DNA from: Ehretia macrophylla
Taxonomy: Eukaryota; Streptophyta; Magnoliopsida; Boraginales; Ehretiaceae
NCBI GenBank assembly: GCA_037974665.1
Contig: CM075768.1
Coordinates: forward strand, 12,143,001 to 12,207,000
Reading direction: 5' to 3'
DNA: 64,000 bases
The first letter of the stretch is position 1. Each line of letters starts with the position of its first letter. Below, piece after piece: positions 38,041-50,028 of this stretch. The notes beneath the pieces were generated by a model, which was not told the DNA's origin, made no database searches, and saw only the letters and a list, made by a program, of their open reading frames with translations. The translations under genes and the position numbers were made by a program.

Positions 38041-38931
38041 AAATATATTTTAAGAAAAGTAAAAATTTCACATTTAGTCCTTATTATTTTTAAAAAGTTT
38101 TAATTTTATCTCTACAATTTAACATTTTTCAATTTTCTCCCTATTGTTTCCTTAAAGTTTCAATTTCGTCTCTATTATTTCCCAAAAGTTTTAATTTTGT
38201 CCCTATTATTTTTAAAAAAATTTATTTTCATCCCCATTATTTTTCTTTTTTAGCCTAACTACCATTAATAGAGTTAACCCTATTGAGGGAATTAAATAGA
38301 AGTTTGGTTTTGATAGAGCACGACCCGTCCATATATCTGAAAATGCCCGTTCATATCTTATTAGCACCGATTCAAACACAACTGGGTTAGCATTATCCTT
38401 TTTGTAGTGACGAATTTGTATTTTGGAACACTATGAATATTTCAACCTGAATTAAGGTTGGGTTCTTTTTCCCGAATTTTACTCTTAGCAACTCCTATGT
38501 TCGAAGCAAGATGTTGTTCAAAATCTTAGTTGGTATTCAAAATATCCGATTAATTATGTTGTCTAAATGACAAAATGAATTCTAAAAGTTTTAATTTTGT
38601 TCATATTATTTTCCTAAAATTTCAAATTCGTCCCTAATATTCAAACACTAAATTGAAATTTTTTTAGAAACAATAGGGAAGAATTTGAAATTTTTTAGAA
38701 AACAATAGGAACTAAATTTGACTAATTTTGAATAATAAAGACCAATTTAAAAATTTAGGAAAATATTAGGGACAAAATTAAAACTTTTTATAGATAATAG
38801 AGACAAAATTGAAACTTTTAAGAAAATAATAGTGATGAAACTGAGAAATTTTAAACAATAGGCACGAAATTGAAACGTTTGAAAAATAATAGGGACTAAA
38901 TGTAACATTTTCTCAAAAGAAAAATATATTT
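38041..38931. mobile_element. Foldback-type inverted-repeat element in laccase intron 2
   Basis: Both ends start AAATATATTTT and run into CATTTAGTCCYTATTATTTTT. The arms (about 38041-38250 and 38600-38931) are inverted copies built of imperfect units of about 25 bp around TTTCAATTTTGTCCCTATT and its complement. The centre (38290-38600) is unique. This is the structure of long-TIR MITE or Mutator/foldback-like elements. It makes up most of the 1086-bp intron 2. No target duplication was confirmed. Confidence 0.7.
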
Positions 38932-38982
38932 CTCTCTCTAAATGAAATTGCTGCATGAATTAATATAGGTTTTGAGACTTAC

Positions 38983-39137
38983 CAATATTGTATAGTGATG
39001 TTGTAGAGCAACTTGTTAAGGACATGAACAACAAGAGTATCACCCTCTCTTGCGTAGATTGTTGGACCAGGAAGACTTTCATTTACTACATTTACAACTT
39101 GCTTCTTGCAAAGCCGTTGAAGAGCAACACCTTCCAC
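38983..39137 (-). pseudogene. Laccase exon 2
   Basis: Encodes VEGVALQRLCKKQVVNVVNE, SLPGPTIYAREGDTLVVLNK and LLYNITIQYW, ending at donor GTAAGT (38977-38982). SLPGPTIxxxEGDTLVV is a laccase signature. The residue aligned with the first copper-binding His of HWHG is Tyr. The exon start coincides with the Copia insertion: the acceptor CTGCAG is now split, with CTGCA beyond the element at 44697 and the last G in the left target duplication. Confidence 0.92.
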
Positions 39138-39138
39138 C

Positions 39139-39585
39139 TGTTGTGATAGGCCTAGACTAATTTAGAGAACTAGAACTTATGTAGAAAATATTTTTAGAAG
39201 TGGAAGAGGATAATTTTGGAGGAACCAGAGAACTTGTATTGAAGAGAATATTTTGATTTTGGCTTGGTTACAAATGCTTGAAGTTACCCTCTATTTATAG
39301 GTGTTTAAGGAGCATACTACACACAAGATATTTTGAAGATTCTTAGAATATGCTAGATAATATTCCTAGATCTTTCTAGCTAGTCAAATAAAATATTTCT
39401 CTCTAGATGTTTCATAGATGCTTCCTAGAAAATATCTCAACTTCAAGATTTCTCTAGATATAGGGCTTGGGCTTATAATTGGGCAATGCTCTTATTCTTT
39501 TGGGCCAAGTGAGTAAATATTTTAGCTAGCCCAAATACTTGATGTCCAATTTACCTTAGCCCAAATTCAAGTTTACTTTCCAACA
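39139..39585 (-). repeat. Copia 3' LTR
   Basis: 447 bp, same length as the partner at 44245-44691 with scattered single-base differences. TGTTG...CCAACA ends. Confidence 0.95.
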
Positions 39586-42500
39586 CCGCCTCTTAAACTT
39601 GAATTTGTTATTCCAAGGCGAGGTCTCAGCTTGAGAAAAACTTCAGTTGGGAGAGGCTTGGTGAAGATATCTGCTACATGGTCTTGTGACTTCACATACT
39701 TTATCTGGACATCCTTCTTTGTCACACATTCTCTGATAAAGTGATATCTGGTATCAATGTGCTTGCTTATATCATGGAAGACAGGGTTCTTTACCAATGC
39801 AATTATTGACTTGTTGTCCACAAATATTTATGTTGCTTCATATTGAGAAAAGTTAAGCTCCTTAAGCAAATTTTGTACCCATAGCACATGACACACAGTT
39901 GCAGCAGTGGTTACATACTCAGTTTCACATGTCGATAATGTGACTATTGGTTGCTTCTTTGAAGTCTATATGAATGTTGTGTCTCCAAAGTAGAATACGA
40001 ACCCTGTTGTACTTTTTCGATCATCCATGTCTCCAGCCCAATCACTATCACTATATCCCACTAACTTGAAGTTGCTTGTAGAGGGATATAGGATATCGTA
40101 ATCAATAGTGTCTTTTATATATCGAAGAATTCTTTTTGCAACCTTGAAGTGATTAGCTGTTGGAGTCTCCATGAACCTGCTGATGAGTCCCACTCCAAAT
40201 AGGATGTCTGGTCTTGTGCATGTCAAATATCGTAGACTCTCGACCAGGCTCTTGTACAATGTTGGATCTACATTCTCAGTTTCGTCATATCTTGACAGCT
40301 TTACTCCACATTCTACTGGGGTACTTATCGGCTTGCAGTTGTTCATATTGAACTTTTTGAGAATTTCCTTTTCATATCATTCTTGAGATATAAAGATTCC
40401 ATCATCCCCTTGCTTCACTTCAATTCCGAGATAGTATGCCATAAGCCCGATGTATGTCATTTCAAATTCTTGTGTCATTGCCTTCTTGAAGTCTTCGAAC
40501 ATTTTTGGGTTGCTTCCAGTGAAGATCAAGTCATCCATGTACAAACAGACAATCATGATATCCCATTTTTCATCCACTTTTGTATATAATGAGTGTTCAT
40601 GAGGACATTTCTTGAAATTATTCTTTTTCAAATACTTGTCGATTCTGGTGTTCCATGCCCGAAGTGCTTGCTTCAACCCGTACAAAGCCTTTTTCAACTT
40701 CAAGACTTTGTCTTCATGGCCTCGAACAATGTAACCTTCGGGTTGCTCAAGATATACTTCTTCTTTGAGAAATCCATTTAGGAATACTGATTTAACAACC
40801 ATCTGATAGATCTTCCACTTCTTCTGAGCTACTATTGAAATCGGCAATCTTATTGTTTCATTGTAGTCAATGCCAGCTCTTTGTTTGTATCCTTTGGCCA
40901 CCAATCTTGCTTTGTATCTTTCAACTTCTCCTTTGGCATTCTTCTTACCTTTGTAGACCCATTTTACACCAATTGCCTTGTGTCCGTTTGGTAAGGTTGT
41001 CAGCTCTCATGTGTCATTCTTCTTTATTGCTTTAATCTCCCCATCCATAGTCTTTCTCCATTCTTTTCTTTTTGCTGCATCTTCACACTTAAGGGGCTCA
41101 CAATCAGGAAAGAGACAGAATAGAGTGAGGTCATTCTGATTCTCAGTGACCTTGTAAATTTCTTGTAGAGACTTTATTCGGCGAGGCCTTTCATTTGAGC
41201 TCTCTGTTGATGATGATGTTGCTTCTTGTGGTGTTGTTGGTGATGAAGGAGAAGTCTCGTGATTGGTTGCTTTTTCAATTCTTGGCGATTCTTCTTCGTG
41301 CATTGGGAAGAACTGGTACTACTAATTTTCTTCTTTACTCCAGTCCCACGAACTCTTCTCATCAAACTCCACATCTCTACTTATGGTGGACTTCCTTGTA
41401 CTTGGATTGTATAACTGGTATCCTTTTGAGTTTTGATCATAGCCGATGAGGATATATTTCTCGCTCTTATCATCGAGCTTTGTTCTTCTTTGGTCTGGAA
41501 CATGTACATAGGCTATGCTTCCAAATACTCATAGGTGTACAACACTTGGCTTGTGCCTGCTCTATGCTTCTTGGGGTGTTTTGTTCCACACGCTCCTTAT
41601 GGGAGAACGATTTGATAAATACACTGTACAATCAACAACTTCAGCCCATAATTCATTTGGCAGTATCTTACTCTTGAGCATGCTTCTTGCCATGTCGAGG
41701 ATATATCCGTTCTTCCTCTCTGCGACTCTATTTTGTTATGGTGAGTAAGGAAGAGTGAGAGAACGTTTGATTCCATTTTCTTCACAATATGCCTTGAACT
41801 CTTGTGAGTTGAATTCTCCCCCTCTATCGGATCTCATCGCCTTTATTGTATGTCCACTTTGTTTCTCCATAAGAGCCTTGAATTTCTTGAAGGCATTGAA
41901 GACCTCTAATTTTTCTTTTAGGAAATACACCCATGTCTTTCTGTTGAAATCATCAATGAAGACAAGGAAGTACCTATTTTTGCCAAATGATGCTGGGTTA
42001 ATTGGGCCGCACACATCAGTATGAACTAACTCCAATGGCCTCTTTACTCTTGATGATGCCTCTTGTGGGAAGCTATTTCGGAAGTGTTTGCCAAGTAGAC
42101 ATCCGTAATATAGTCGATCGGGGTGATCGATGGAAGGTAATCCCTTGACCATATGCTTCTTTGATAGTAGCTTTACTCCTCCAAAATTGAGATGGCCCAA
42201 CCTCAAGTTCCATAGCCAAGAAGTGTCTTCTAAGCATGCTTTCAAACATTTGAGACTAGCATTTTGAATGTTCAATAGAAACATTCTATTATTGGTCATG
42301 GGCACTTGCACAATTAAGTTTCCTCTATGACCTTTTAGGAAGAGACTATGATTTTTCATGTGGATATCATAGCCCTTTTCTAAGAGTTGGCCCATGCTTA
42401 AGATATTGGCCTTCATGTTGGGCATGTAGTATACATTAGAGATGAATTGGTGTCTACCATGTAATATCCCACATCAGACACAGAGGTCTCTAGGCTATTG

Positions 42501-44222
42501 AATATATAGAGATGTCTCGTATATTCGTGGACACGCGTTTTCTTGGCAGTGGCTGGGAGGCGAAAAAATCGTGAGGACTATAGGCTCCAAAGCGGACAAT
42601 ACATGCATAGTACGTTTCTGGGCTTGCTCGCCATGGCCTCGGTGCTCGCTTGGGCCCAAGTCCCAGGGGGTATCCTGTAGGCGTGGGAGTTGGGTTTGGG
42701 ACGTTACAAAGTGGTATCAGAGCCGACGCGTTCGTTGGCCAGCGAGGACGCTAGATCCCTAAGGGGGGCGGGTGTAATATCCCACATCGGACGCGGAGGT
42801 CTCTAGGCTATTGAATATATAGAGATGTCTCATATATTCTTGCACGCGCATTTTCTTGGCAGTGGTTGGGAGGCGACAAAACCGTGAGGAGTATGGACTC
42901 CAAAGCGGACAATACGTGCATAGTGCGTTTCTGGGCCTGCTCGGCAAGGCCTCGGTGCTCGCTTGGGCCTAAGTCCCAGGGCGTATCCTGTAGGCGTGGG
43001 AGTTAGGTTCAGGACGTTACATACCATCTTTTAGGTGGATGAGTACTTTATCTTTGCCCTTGACTGGAATCTTAGATAGGTCTTCGAACGTGACATTTCC
43101 ATTCACTGATTCATCAAGCTCGATGAACATGTTCTTGTTGCCGCACATGTGGTTGCTTGCACCTGTGTCGAGGTACCATGTATGTTGCTCTCTATCTCTG
43201 TATCCCCTGTATGCGAGCAAGAGGGTAGAGTCTACCTCATCATTCTTTTGCTCAGTATAATTGGATCTCTCCTCTATATTCTTGGTTGAACTTCGGCATT
43301 CTAAGGCATAGTCACCGAATTTGTGGCAATTGTAACATTCAACTTCGGACTTTTCATACCTTGGTCTTTGAGCTCCTCTTCTTCCATATCTACTTGATGA
43401 TCTATTGTAATCCTTCTCCTCATTGTTGGGTGTGTTGTATCCTCCTCTTCCTCGGCCACGACCACGATTGCGTCCACGTCCACATCTACGTCCACGTCCT
43501 TGTCCTTGTCCATGTCCTCGTCCTCTTTGGCTTCTTCCAACTCCAAGGTCTCGATCTCCTTGATTGAGGTTAAGTTTGGCTTCTAAGACTTGGTCTAGTG
43601 ATTCCTTATTCCTTCTCTTGATCTTCTCTTCATGTACTTGAAGCTTACCAGTGAGTTCATCAATGGTCATTTTCTCTAGATCATTAGATTCTTCAATTGC
43701 TACTACTATATGGTCAAATTTTGAATCTAATGATCGGAAAATTTTTTCAATGACCCAAATATCACCCATGTTTTCACCATTTGTTTGTAGTTGATTGAGT
43801 ATGGATTGAACTCTTGAAACATAATCGGAGATTGACTCGGATTCTTTCATTTGTAAATTTTCAAACTCAACTCTAAGAGCTTGAAGACGGACTTTTCTTA
43901 CTTAATCAACTCCTTGGTATGCTTTCTCAAGAATCTCCCATGCTTTCTTAGCTATTGAAGCTTAGGCAATCTTCTCAAATGTGGCATCATCTACGGCTTG
44001 TTGGATGATTGAAAGAGCCTTTTGATCTTTCATCTTAGACTCCTTCAAAACCTTCTTTTGTGCTTGAGTAAGAGTGGCCTCATCTTCGGGTACTTCATAG
44101 CCTTCTTTAACAACATCCCATATATCTTGGCCGCCAAGATATGTCTTCATTTGGATGCTCCACCTTCTATAGTTGTCATTAGAGAGCCTTGGAAATGGGA
44201 ATGCTACACTTGATGTCGCCAT
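39586..44222 (-). pseudogene. Copia gag-pol polyprotein, broken
   Basis: Read right to left. Gag starts at 44222 (MATSSVAFPFPRLS), with stops near 43960 and 43900, and continues at 43017-43850 (UBN2-type gag, Arg/Gly-rich stretch, then zinc knuckle [14 protein letters not shown] in which the knuckle His is replaced by Asp). Protease [11 protein letters not shown] follows. A TRIM splits the frame at 42460-43021. GAG-pre-integrase and integrase core (WNLRLGHLN, HTDVCGPI, DDFNRKTWV, SDRGGEF) occupy 41736-42425, followed by stops. RT at 40377-40904 has YMDD, but lacks about eight residues after DYNE and has MVVKS where the family has the catalytic Asp (DVKSAFLNG). RNase H runs 39573-40346. Six or more stops overall; inactive. 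Confidence 0.93.
42460..43021 (+). mobile_element. TRIM retrotransposon nested in the Copia element
   Basis: Two 249-bp LTRs (42460-42708 and 42773-43021), TGTAATATCCCACATC to GGACGTTACA, surround a 64-bp internal region holding only a tRNA-Met primer site (TGGTATCAGAGCC, 42712-42724) and a polypurine tract (AAGGGGGGCGGG, 42761-42772). Target duplication TACCA (42455-42459 and 43022-43026). This is the full definition of a terminal-repeat retrotransposon in miniature. Removing it restores continuity between LIHLKDG and HQFISNVYYMPNM of the Copia polyprotein. Confidence 0.96.
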
Positions 44223-44244
44223 AACCTAGCTCTTGATACCACTT

Positions 44245-44691
44245 TGTTGTGATAGGCCTAGACTAATTTAGAGAACTAGAACTTATGTAGAAAATATTTT
44301 TAGAAGTGGAAAGGAAGAATTTTGAAGGAACCAGAGAACTTGTATTGAAGAGAATATTTGGATTTTGGCTTGGTTACAAATGCTTGAAGTTACCCCCTAG
44401 TTATAGGTATTTAAGGAGCATTCTACACACAAGATATTTTGAAGATTCTTAGAATATGCTAAATAATATTCCTAGATCTTTCTAGCTAGTCAAATAAAAT
44501 ATTTCTCTCTAGATGTTTCCTAGATGCTTTCTAGAAAATATCTCAACTTCAAGATTTCTCTAGATATAGGGCTTGTGCTTATAATTGGGAAATGTTCTTC
44601 TTCTTTTGGGCCAAGTGAGTAAATATTTTAGCTAGCCCAAATACTTGATGTCCAATTTACCTTAGCCCAAATTCAAGTTTGCTTTCCAACA
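44245..44691 (-). repeat. Copia 5' LTR
   Basis: 447 bp, partner of 39139-39585, next to the primer site at 44229-44241. Confidence 0.95.
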
Positions 44692-44853
44692 CCACCTGCA
44701 GCAACACAAATATAAAGTTTTACAATCTTTTACCTTTAATCATACTCATTTTTTTTTTCAGCGAACAGGTTCAGTGTAGCTATTTTTTATAAATTAAAAA
44801 GATAAAAGTGGTCAAATAAGAGTTGACCGTTGCTGTATAATCGAGGAGAATGG

Positions 44854-47800
44854 TGTAACGCCCCGACCCAACCCCACGCTAAAGGTTAAGTCTGGATCCG
44901 ACACATGGACAGAGTCTCCTTTGTACCGTGGACATTCTGGAAACCTGAAATCACTCAAATAAATCCACAATACAACAAGACAAGCTTTTATAACTAAAGT
45001 TCAAAGGTTCAAGGCCATCCGAGCCTTGAAGCATACAACCGTTCAAAATCACACAAGCATGCAACCAACTTAACTTACTTCATAAAATCCGATCATCATA
45101 CCATCCAAAATAACATTGGCACATACCTAGGAGTTAAAACCAAGCATACTTTAAAGCATACACTCCCAATCATGCAAGTAGCTAGAAAATAGGACAGTTA
45201 TTACAAACCATGGTTTCTCAAATCTATCACTACAACCAACTATCATTCAACTTGCAACTACAAGAATATACATAGCCCTAAGGCCACAAAATAGATTATA
45301 CTATAGCAATACAAGTATGCCATGTAATAACAAGAAGGCACATCCACCTTAGACAACAAACACACAGCAACTAGGGCAAAGGCTCAACCTGAAATTCTTC
45401 CTCTTCCACTAGCACCTCAACTAGCTGGGGATCACCCTCAGCACTTCCTAAAACATATATCGAGGTATGAGCAACCACTGTTGCCCAACGAGGGATAAAG
45501 TCTCATGGGGTGTGCAATGCAACAGTTAATACAGTTAAACAATAATAGCAATTAAACCATTCAAGAAATAATAATAGCTTAAATAACCACACATTAAAAA
45601 GGATACATTTCACTTAACCCCAACACTCCAAATCTTCACTTGATCTTCGTTCACGATCCACGAACCACGATCTCGATCACGATAAGCCGGTATAACCCCA
45701 AACACTCCAGTGGGTATACTCCGAATGTACCCCGATAATCCTATGACCCAACACCCCCTGGAAATCTCCGGACCAGGCGAGTGAGAGAATAGGGTACAGA
45801 GTTTGAATATCCATTGGCAAGCCCTCTGTTGCCCAGCCGATATTCAACACAACCGCCCCTGACACTATGGTTGCGCAACCACTATGCAATGCACTTAACA
45901 ATGGCATGATATCGATAATAATATAAGTAATAACACGTAAGAGGATCAACAAAGTAGGTTGACTTCGAAACAGATAGATTAGAAGCAGTTCAATACAAGT
46001 AATTAAGATGGTTACAAAGGGAAAAATCCAAGATACACATAGTGTGATAACCCGAACCCGGCATGCATTTAATGGCATTTAATTGCATTTAACTAAGTGA
46101 CATTTTAAATGTTGGCATTGAATTTGTGTTTATTTTTAGTTAAACACTTATTTGTAGCTTTACTTTCATATTTCTTTTAAAAGTAATTAGAATAATACCT
46201 GAGCTAATCATGTTAACGGAATATGAACTACTTTTCATATCTGTGTCAATCGGTTTTATTTTTCTTGCACTTAAATGCTCGGATTTCACTTAAATGAAAA
46301 GTAGCTCCGAGCCGGAGTAAATTTTAAACTATAATGCTTTTCAAAATGATATAATTCTTAGATTCTTCGAGATTTAATTGTTATTCTTTTATTGTCGCGG
46401 CGTGCATTGCATATCGTGGGCGTTAGCTAGAAAACGGATTCCAGTCCTCAGCAAATAGTGAAACTAGTATTTAGATGACTTAAATTTTATATTTTAATTG
46501 TTACTAGCTAGAATTAATTTTGGTGTTAGTTATTTAGCTTAAAAATGCACAAAAATAAGCCATTTTGACTAGTTTTAAGTTGTTTGACCAACCTTGACCA
46601 AAGCTTTAACCCTTTTGACCTTTGACCTCTTTAAAATAGCATATAATAAAACAAAATAAAAAAAAAAAACAGAACTGAACAGCAGCTTAGCAGGGCCGAA
46701 AATATGAGGAAAGAAAAAAAAAAGATTTCAAGCCAAAATCTTCATTTCTTCGCGGGAGCTTGCACGGGGTGATTTCCGAGGCATCCTACGAGGTCTTCCT
46801 AGCGTCTAGGAGCGTCTAAGGTGAGGGTTTCATGTTTATTTGCGCATTTGAAAGTTTTGTGTGTTAACTTTGATTTTTGAGATTTATCCGTATATTGTTA
46901 TTTAAAGCGTTTTGATGCTTCTAGAATATTCCTTGTTGATTGTAGAACATGTATTTATAGCTTTTTAACATTTTTTGCTGTTAAATGTTGAGATTGTAAT
47001 TTAAATTGATTAATGAATAGTAATTAGTGAATAGTAAACCCTTGGAACGATGAACTTGCCCCGTTATGCTGTCCGTTGATGTGAAAATATGCTAGGTATG
47101 CTAGAATTCCTAAATGTGTGGTTTAATTGGAATGTGTAATGGAAAAACGGAGAAAAACGGCTCAGTGAAAGTTGGGATCGTTTAGGTCGACTTTAGCGTT
47201 TTCTCGTTTTGCGTGATGGCATTGTTTCGGGAGGCCATGGAAGCACTTTTGGTGCAATTATGGCATTGGTTGGGTGATCGGTTGAGGTAGTTGTAGTTCA
47301 AACGAGCAAAGGGGGAAATCGGGGCTTTGCACGAATTCTAGGGTTAAGTAGGGTTTCGGAGTCTCTAGACGTGCCTTATAGTGACCTAGGAGGATTGGTG
47401 AAGTCGGTTTCCAAGACTCGTGGCTCGTTTGAAAGTAGTGGCGTTTTGAAAGTTGGGGCATTTTTGGTGATTTTGTGTGTTTCATGATTATATTGCTAAT
47501 AGAATGCTTGTTAATTCTTATTATTGCTTGTTATGCTTGCTAATGCTTATTCCTCTTGTTAGAGTTGGTTGTTGATTGAAATGTCTATCCATTGTTAAGA
47601 ATGCTTGATATTTTGTTTATCGCTCGTTTATCGCCTTGTATCGAGTCTTGCATTGCATAGTGTCTCGCGCGTAAGTGATGGGCCTCTCTGGGTAGCCTCG
47701 GGTTGCCAGTGTTGGTTGCTCTAGCTCCGCTGCTATTCCCTTTTCTCGCTTGGGTTGCCTCCTAGGGAGATTTGGGTCGTAGAATTGATGGATACTTCCG

Positions 47801-49983
47801 GGGTATTCCAAACTAGTGTTATAAGGTGGTTTGGGCCGGCGCGTCATCGTTAATGTCATCGAAATCATGATCGGTACATTACTCGCTCGAGTGAACCATA
47901 GCCTTCAAAGTGTGGTATAGCTTTGATTGGTTGTGTTAATGCTTTCTTTAGTTGTTTAATTGTATTGTTGTTTATATTGTATGCCTTTGATTGATTGTAT
48001 TGCTTAACTGAACCTTTTTGCATTGCACGATCTTCTTTCTCTCCAACTCGATATATGTCTCGCCCTCACTGAGTATACGTGTTGTGTATACTCACTCCTC
48101 ACCACCACATTTCAGGAAATGCCTTGTTAGCTGAAAAGTTCGTGGATATGTGTTAGTTCGTGCCTGAAGAGTTGTCTTGCGTGCTTTGTGGCTTGAGCTA
48201 TCAAAGATGTAAAGATATTTGCTTCCATATGTTGTATGAATTTATTGTTAAAAGAAATGTAAATTTAAATCTAGCTTAGTGGTTGAGGTGGTTTCTTAAG
48301 TTAGATTATGTATTTAGTTAATGTAGCTTATCTTCAATGTATGTTTGTAATGACAAAGGAAAAAGATAGAAAATTTGATAGTCTAGCTTATACAATAGGA
48401 TGGTGAAGTTTAATTGCTAAGCATGAATGTATATATACTTGTGATTTGCATGTTGTGAACCAAGGCTCAGATGGCCTTGAGGTGGTTGAATGTTTGGACA
48501 TGGTATTGGTCCACTTATGTGCAGTCGCAGGTTTGTTGCTTTTGCCTAGAAACAGGGGAGACTCCGTCCGTCTTTCCCTAAAATTTTTGCCCGGGTTTGG
48601 TTTGGGTTGAGATTAGATCGATTGATAGATCTCCCGGTCTCGAGAGGGATCGGGGTGTTACACATAGAATTACACTAAAAGCTTCAAAACAACTTGAAAC
48701 CACATTTAAACACATATGGAGACATGCCAAGGTCTTAGATGCAGGTGACAATCGAATTTACCCTTAAACCCCTTAGTAATTCCATCCGTTTTCCTTCCAA
48801 ACTCACATTAATGATTCAAATTCGAGGGGAAGCTATACCAATCTTCTAATTAACCCTTAAGGTACCCTTACAACCCGCAATTATGTTCGATTACCCGCAA
48901 TTACCCCGAAAGTCCCAATTTTCGTCTTATAGCTTTGAACTACACCTACCTTATCCGAGCTTCAAACAAGAGTTAGCAAAGGTTCTATAGCACCTAGGTA
49001 GCCTAAGAATACTAAAAGTGAAGCCCGAATCCACTCGGATTCGCATTACCCCCCAAAACCACTTTGTTAAAGTCGGCTAATTCACGTTCTATGGAAATTT
49101 AGAGCAATTTGAGTGCACAGGGCCATTAGACTACCTTCATTAGCACCTAAGGCATCTATTAGAAGCATTGAATCAAGCTAATACGCGCAATTACACAAAA
49201 TCCTAGAAATCCCGTCACTATTCACCTCAAAAATCAAAATAGTGATTCCAACCGTTTAAAATGCGAACCAATTGCTTAAATACGTTCTCTAGCACTTATA
49301 TACAAGGTATAATAGCATGAATAAGCATTAGAGTATCATTTGACAGCATTTATAACAAATCAAGAAAATAGCAACAATTTTAAATGCGCAAAAAGTCATG
49401 AAATCCCTCACCAATGCACGCAAGAGCTCTCGGAAGACTAGTAAACACCCTAAACTACTTGCTCCTAGTTTGGCTTGGCTTGGATTGAGGAATTGATGAA
49501 GCAAAATTCACTCAAGAGAGAGAGAAGGGCTGTCGGGTTCTGCAGTCTTTTTTTCAGCTTTTATTTTTTTTTTCTCTTGCATTTTATGAGCTTAAGTGTG
49601 TTATAAGATGACTAAGCCAAGGTGGGGTCATGTTTGGGTGGTTAAGTGGTCCACTAGAATGCGCGTAGATAGCCTTAAACGAGTCTAAAGTGCAAAATAT
49701 AAGCTAGCTAATTAAAACACTAAGTTATGTTACGTAACACTATTCATAGTTTGCTAAAAATATTTTCTAAACGAGTACTCCTATCATTTATAGCTCAATT
49801 GCACATTTTCCCATTCCTCAGATAATTAATATGATTTAATAAAAATACTAATTCAATAATATATTGCAGTTGAAAAACGGGATGAATAGTAGCTAAGAAA
49901 GACAACAAGTAAAGCACATAATTAAATGCACAAATAATAGATGCAACAGTAAATGTATGCATGACAAAAGCTCGGGCGTCACA
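44854..49983 (-). repeat. Gypsy 3' LTR, split by a solo LTR
   Basis: LTR sequence at 44854-46042 and 48668-49983 is the counterpart of 55046-57550. 5130 minus 2625 gives exactly 2505 bp. Hairpin at 45469-45486 (minus: GGGCAAC-agtg-GTTGCTC). Confidence 0.95.
46043..48662 (+). mobile_element. Solo LTR of a second Gypsy-type family
   Basis: 2620 bp, TGTGATAACCC to GGGGTGTTACA, flanked by target duplication CATAG (46038-46042 and 48663-48667). The uninterrupted sequence is seen in the sister LTR near 56230. Contains GCCCTCACTGAG with an 8-bp stem hairpin at 48071-48093. No primer site follows, so it is a solo LTR left by recombination between two LTRs. Confidence 0.95.
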
Positions 49984-50028
49984 TCCTCTCCCCCTTAAAC
50001 TAATTGCGCCCACGCAATTCTTATATGA

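Larger units (their letters stand above)
39139..44691 (-). mobile_element. Full-length Ty1/Copia retrotransposon, inactive
   Basis: LTRs of 447 bp at both ends (39139-39585 and 44245-44691), TGTTGTGATAGG to TTTCCAACA, closely similar. Target duplication CCACC at 39134-39138 and 44692-44696. Primer site at 44229-44241 (minus: TGGTATCAAGAGC) and polypurine tract at 39586-39600 (minus: AAGTTTAAGAGGCGG). Domain order gag, protease, integrase, RT, RNase H is that of Copia. Contains a nested TRIM at 42460-43021. It sits exactly on the splice acceptor of laccase exon 2. Confidence 0.95.

Noticed and set aside
42460..43021. Local duplication or Cassandra-type element
   Set aside because: Primer site, polypurine tract and target duplication show a TRIM; no 5S rRNA-like sequence was recognised, so Cassandra was not called.
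43301..43546. Acidic Val-Asp repeat protein on the minus strand
   Set aside because: Out-of-frame shadow of the Arg/Gly-rich part of Copia gag.
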